A stretch of 64,000 nucleotides of DNA from Actinopolyspora xinjiangensis (lineage in GTDB: Bacteria; Actinomycetota; Actinomycetes; Mycobacteriales; Pseudonocardiaceae). The notes below the pieces were generated by a model. That model saw only the letters and a program-made list of their open reading frames with translations. It was not told where the DNA came from and searched no databases. Below, piece after piece: positions 62,013 to 64,000 of the stretch. The DNA is taken from positions 190,058 through 254,057 of the forward strand of contig NZ_FNJR01000009.1 in the NCBI RefSeq assembly GCF_900104475.1, written 5' to 3'. Position 1 is the first letter of the stretch. Every line of letters begins with the position of its first letter. The translations under genes were made by a program, and so were the position numbers.

Positions 62013-62284
62013 GGGTCGCCTCCACGGGAGTGGAGAGCACGACACTCCCACGTGCGGACGGTGCGTGCGTGGCGGTCCATCTCCACGCATGTGGAGAGCA
62101 CGCGGCCATGCGCGATACCCGCAATCTGTGGGACGGTCCACCTCCACGCCCGTGGAGAGCACCGCACGACCTTGGCGCCGTACAAATGGAGTCCCGGTCC
62201 ACCTCCACACGCGTGGAGAGCACCGCAGTCCTCGGCCGGTGTGATCGCCCGGGGACGGTCCACCTCCACACGCGTGGAGAGCAC
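62013..62284. CRISPR. Orphan type I-E-like CRISPR array, five repeats
   Basis: 28-nt repeats at 62013-62040, 62074-62101, 62135-62162, 62196-62223 and 62257-62284, with four 33-nt spacers. The repeat begins GGTCCACCTCCACACGCGTG and ends GAGAGCAC, with the stem CTCCACGCGTGGAG. The first repeat is degenerate (CGCCTCCACGGGAG), as expected at the leader-distal end, so transcription is probably from the right (minus strand) with the leader around 62285-62400. Spacers are all different and match nothing else seen in the window. No cas genes are present. Confidence 0.92.
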
Positions 62285-62516
62285 CCTCTGCGACCTGCGA
62301 CGTTACAACCGCCGCTGCACGTTTTCACACCACCACGACACCGGGACGTCGCATACACCGATCGCGTCGGGAGTGAAGCCGACCTCCACACAGGCTCCAC
62401 CGTTTCCACTACTGCGGGCCTCCCCGCTCCACACGGCATCCGCGAAACTGCCCGGACTCACCCCTGCCCCCTCCCAGGGCGGTTCGTTGAACCAGAGGCC
62501 GGCTGGATCAGCTGGT
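62285..62516 (-). other. Presumed CRISPR leader and spacer to DUF397
   Basis: Follows the last intact repeat on the leader-proximal side. Contains the run ACGTTTTCACACCACC but no strong promoter. No coding sequence supported. Confidence 0.35.
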
Positions 62517-62555
62517 GAGTAAAGCACAAGGCCCCGGAACAGCAGGGCCTTGTGC
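62517..62555 (-). terminator. Intrinsic terminator after XRE/DUF397
   Basis: On the minus strand GCACAAGGCCC pairs perfectly with GGGCCTTGTGC over 11 bp, followed by TTTACT. It begins 8 nt after the DUF397 stop. Confidence 0.85.
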
Positions 62556-62562
62556 CGAACGA

Positions 62563-62820
62563 TCAGACGAGATGGTCGAATTCTCCCGCTTTCGCGCCGT
62601 CGATGAAGGCGCGTAGCTCCGCGCGGGTGTAGACCTGGGCGCGAGAGCGGCGCTCCTCCGCCGGGAGTTTGTCGTCCTGGATACTGATGAACTCTCCGTC
62701 CGAGGCCAGTGTCACGCACCCACCGTTCCCGTTCGAGTAACTCGATTTGACGTGGGACCCGTGCAGGAGAGCTTCGTAGCGCTCGTCGTCCAGCTCGTGG
62801 TAGGGATTCCGTGCTGTCAT
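62563..62820 (-). CDS. DUF397 protein
   Basis: 85 aa. HVKSSYSNGNGGCVTLASDGEFISIQDDKLPAEERRSRAQVYTRAELRAFIDGAKAGEFDHL is a DUF397 domain; an extra N-terminal DDERYEALLHGS segment is present. Its ATG overlaps the stop of the XRE regulator by 4 nt, and the pair is followed by a terminator and, beyond it, the CRISPR array. Confidence 0.9.
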   Translation of the reverse strand: MTARNPYHELDDERYEALLHGSHVKSSYSNGNGGCVTLASDGEFISIQDDKLPAEERRSRAQVYTRAELRAFIDGAKAGEFDHLV

Positions 62821-63689
62821 GGTAGCTCCTTCAACACCGCGCGGATCAGGTCCTGTGACTCCCGTGCCGGTAGCGCCTGGGCCAGACCCGCGTCAAACAT
62901 GTAGGTGCACTGGCGAACAGCCTGCCGGTCCTCATAGATCCGCTGCGCTGTTTCACTGTCCACATACACCACATCGCCGTCCAGCTCGTGAGGGAACCCG
63001 AACAACACGAAGTTGTCGCTGCCGGGGAGGGCACCAGCGCTGAACGGTAGGACGTGAATCGTGACGGGCAGCCGTTGAACCACTTCGGTGAGGTATTGCA
63101 GCTGCTCTCGCATCACGTCCGGCCCACCGACCACGGTGCGTAGAGCACCTTCGCTCATCACCGCGGTCAGCCCCTCGAAGTCAGGGTCGGAGAGTCGCTC
63201 TTGGCGGCGCAACCGCATATCCGCCATACGATCGATGTTGATCGGTGAGACGAACGCGCGTGCACTGCCGATCACGGCCTCCGCGTAGGAACGTGTTTGC
63301 AGCAGTCCCTGGATGAAGGCGTTGTCGTAGCTGCGGGCGGTAGTGGCGTCTTCTCCGATTTCCACCAGCATCTCGACATCCTGCGAAACGATGTCGGCGT
63401 ACTCCTGCCACCAGCCGCGCTCGTCGGCGCGGCGACGTAGTTCCTCCAGAGTCTTCCGGTGCTCGGCGTCGACTTGGAGCGCTTCGGCGACACGATCCAA
63501 CTGTTCCGGGGTGATCCTGGCCAGACCCGTCTCCAGCCGCGACAAGTGCGTGGTGGACAGCCGTCGTTGCTTGGGCTGATCATCGTTGACTCGGCCGACC
63601 AGGTCGTCCTGGCTGAGTCGAGCTTCCTCGCGAAGTCGTCTCAGCTGCTTACCGAGGCGACGGGAACGTACTGTCTTGCGCAGAGCCAT
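62817..63689 (-). CDS. XRE-family regulator with DUF5753 domain
   Basis: 290 aa. Helix-turn-helix about residues 8-65 (LGKQLRRLREEARLSQDDLVGRV... LSTTHLSRLETG), then DUF5753 (DNAFIQGLLQTRSYAEAVIGS... VTIHVLPFSAG... DNFVLFGF... DVVYVDSETAQRIYEDRQ). WhiJ/AbaA-type. The HTH carries a short insertion (NDDQPKQRR). It is divergent from a tiny transcription unit at 63840-63942, with repeated CGTGGACA sites between. Confidence 0.9.
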   Translation of the reverse strand: MALRKTVRSRRLGKQLRRLREEARLSQDDLVGRVNDDQPKQRRLSTTHLSRLETGLARITPEQLDRVAEALQVDAEHRKTLEELRRRADERGWWQEYADIVSQDVEMLVEIGEDATTARSYDNAFIQGLLQTRSYAEAVIGSARAFVSPINIDRMADMRLRRQERLSDPDFEGLTAVMSEGALRTVVGGPDVMREQLQYLTEVVQRLPVTIHVLPFSAGALPGSDNFVLFGFPHELDGDVVYVDSETAQRIYEDRQAVRQCTYMFDAGLAQALPARESQDLIRAVLKELP

Positions 63690-63724
63690 AGTTTCTCCCT
63701 CGCTGGCAGCCTATCCGTACACGT

Positions 63725-63794
63725 CTCGTGGACAGGCAAGACTCTCTTGTCATCCGATCGATCGAACTTGTCGCCTGTGCAACTTTCGTGGACA
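63725..63794. promoter_or_regulatory. Repeated CGTGGACA sites between divergent units
   Basis: CTCGTGGACA (63725-63734) and TTCGTGGACA (63785-63794) are direct repeats 60 bp apart, upstream of the XRE start and of the tiny ORF. Plausible autoregulatory sites. Confidence 0.4.
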
Positions 63795-63839
63795 TTTCAG
63801 CATGTTGCTTGCAAGTTGCAGTTACGTTTAGCATGCTGG

Positions 63840-63908
63840 ATGTCGACCAAGCGTGACAAGTCGCGCGAAGAGAGTCCTGAAAGGACAAAGCCAGTGAGGA
63901 TCTTCTGA
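63840..63908 (+). CDS. Possible 22-aa basic peptide
   Basis: ATG at 63840 encodes a very hydrophilic peptide beginning MSTKRDKSREESPERTK and ending VRIF. There is no good ribosome site. It ends 2 nt before a perfect 13-bp terminator hairpin, and it is divergent from an XRE-DUF5753 regulator, so a short transcript is likely made here. Whether the peptide or the RNA is the product cannot be told. Confidence 0.35.
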   Translation: MSTKRDKSREESPERTKPVRIF

Positions 63909-63910
63909 CC

Positions 63911-63942
63911 GCTCGTCCGGTGGTGGGTGCCACCGGACGAGC
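63911..63942 (+). terminator. Perfect 13-bp stem terminator
   Basis: GCTCGTCCGGTGG pairs with CCACCGGACGAGC around a TGGGTG loop, followed by AGCCTTTCCC. It closes the tiny unit that starts divergently from the XRE gene. Confidence 0.75.
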
Positions 63943-64000
63943 AGCCTTTCCCGCGTACGCCGGCAAGCATCACGCGGGGATGGCTCCCTCAGCCAGTTAC

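Noticed and set aside
61868..62439. Overlapping ORFs across the CRISPR array
   Set aside because: Their repeated peptide patterns come from the 28-nt repeats; there is no independent coding evidence.
1..64000. Prophage, integrative element or insertion sequence
   Set aside because: No transposase, integrase, phage structural gene, tRNA or attachment-site duplication was recognised. The only flanking direct repeats are those around the TA module.

Overview
The window is high-GC DNA with tightly packed genes and frequent ATGA/GTGA stop-start overlaps. Its gene families are typical of filamentous actinomycetes: two XRE-DUF5753/DUF397 pairs, a DUF3558 lipoprotein, WXG100-like secretion substrates, GPP34-family proteins, SigE-family ECF sigma factors and an IdeR-type iron box. 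The block from purA to pyrE keeps the gene order remembered from the Mycobacterium tuberculosis Rv0357c-Rv0382c region. A Pseudonocardiales-type organism (Actinopolyspora or Saccharopolyspora-like) fits best; this is inference from gene content.

Layout. 1-3.7 kb: the 3' part of an IucA/IucC siderophore synthetase, an Rv2629-like protein and a DUF2267 protein. 4-13 kb is accessory: a four-gene WXG100-type secretion cassette with an A+T-richer distal end, a VanZ-like gene, a three-gene cluster of small genes divergent from an XRE/DUF397 pair, a decayed CRISPR remnant, a DUF3558 lipoprotein/WXG-like pair, and an AbrB/RelE toxin-antitoxin module between ~110-bp direct repeats. 13-22.6 kb: siderophore-interacting protein with an IdeR box, an acidic calcium-binding-like protein, GTP-dependent PEP carboxykinase behind a structured leader, a polar amino-acid ABC transporter and an M20 peptidase. 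22.6-24.5 kb: two tandem GPP34 genes with a decayed third copy between them. 25-28.8 kb: E1alpha, E1beta and E2 of a branched-chain 2-oxoacid dehydrogenase.

28.9-34 kb: PNPOx-fold protein, SCP2 protein plus acyl-CoA dehydrogenase under a divergent TetR, and an MBL-fold hydrolase. 34-48.6 kb: four scattered purine genes (purC, purB, purD, purA), TenA, an SMR exporter/TetR pair with a palindromic operator, an ECF sigma/anti-sigma-like pair, threonine aldolase, a HAD gene broken by one stop codon, and a secreted glycerophosphodiesterase. 48.6-61.9 kb: an Rv0358-like protein, secreted HNH nuclease, FUSC permease, DUF3151, YciI, a second ECF sigma factor, nagA with a DasR-like site, a DUF368/PopT-like permease, SpoU methyltransferase, pyrE, GNAT, a SAM methyltransferase and an SDR. 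62-64 kb: a five-repeat orphan type I-E-like CRISPR array beside a second XRE/DUF397 pair, with a tiny divergent transcription unit.

The most notable unexplained structure is non-coding. (i) A ~106-bp dispersed element with four full copies is predicted to fold into a long hairpin whose stems covary between copies; three copies lie between convergent genes. (ii) A second ~90-bp cruciform repeat accompanies it at two of those sites. (iii) A 16-bp palindrome (GATTTC-GCGA-GAAATC) recurs between genes. (iv) Direct repeats flank the toxin-antitoxin module. (v) Both CRISPR loci lie just 3' of a DUF397 gene. No cas genes, tRNA, rRNA, transposase or integrase were recognised.
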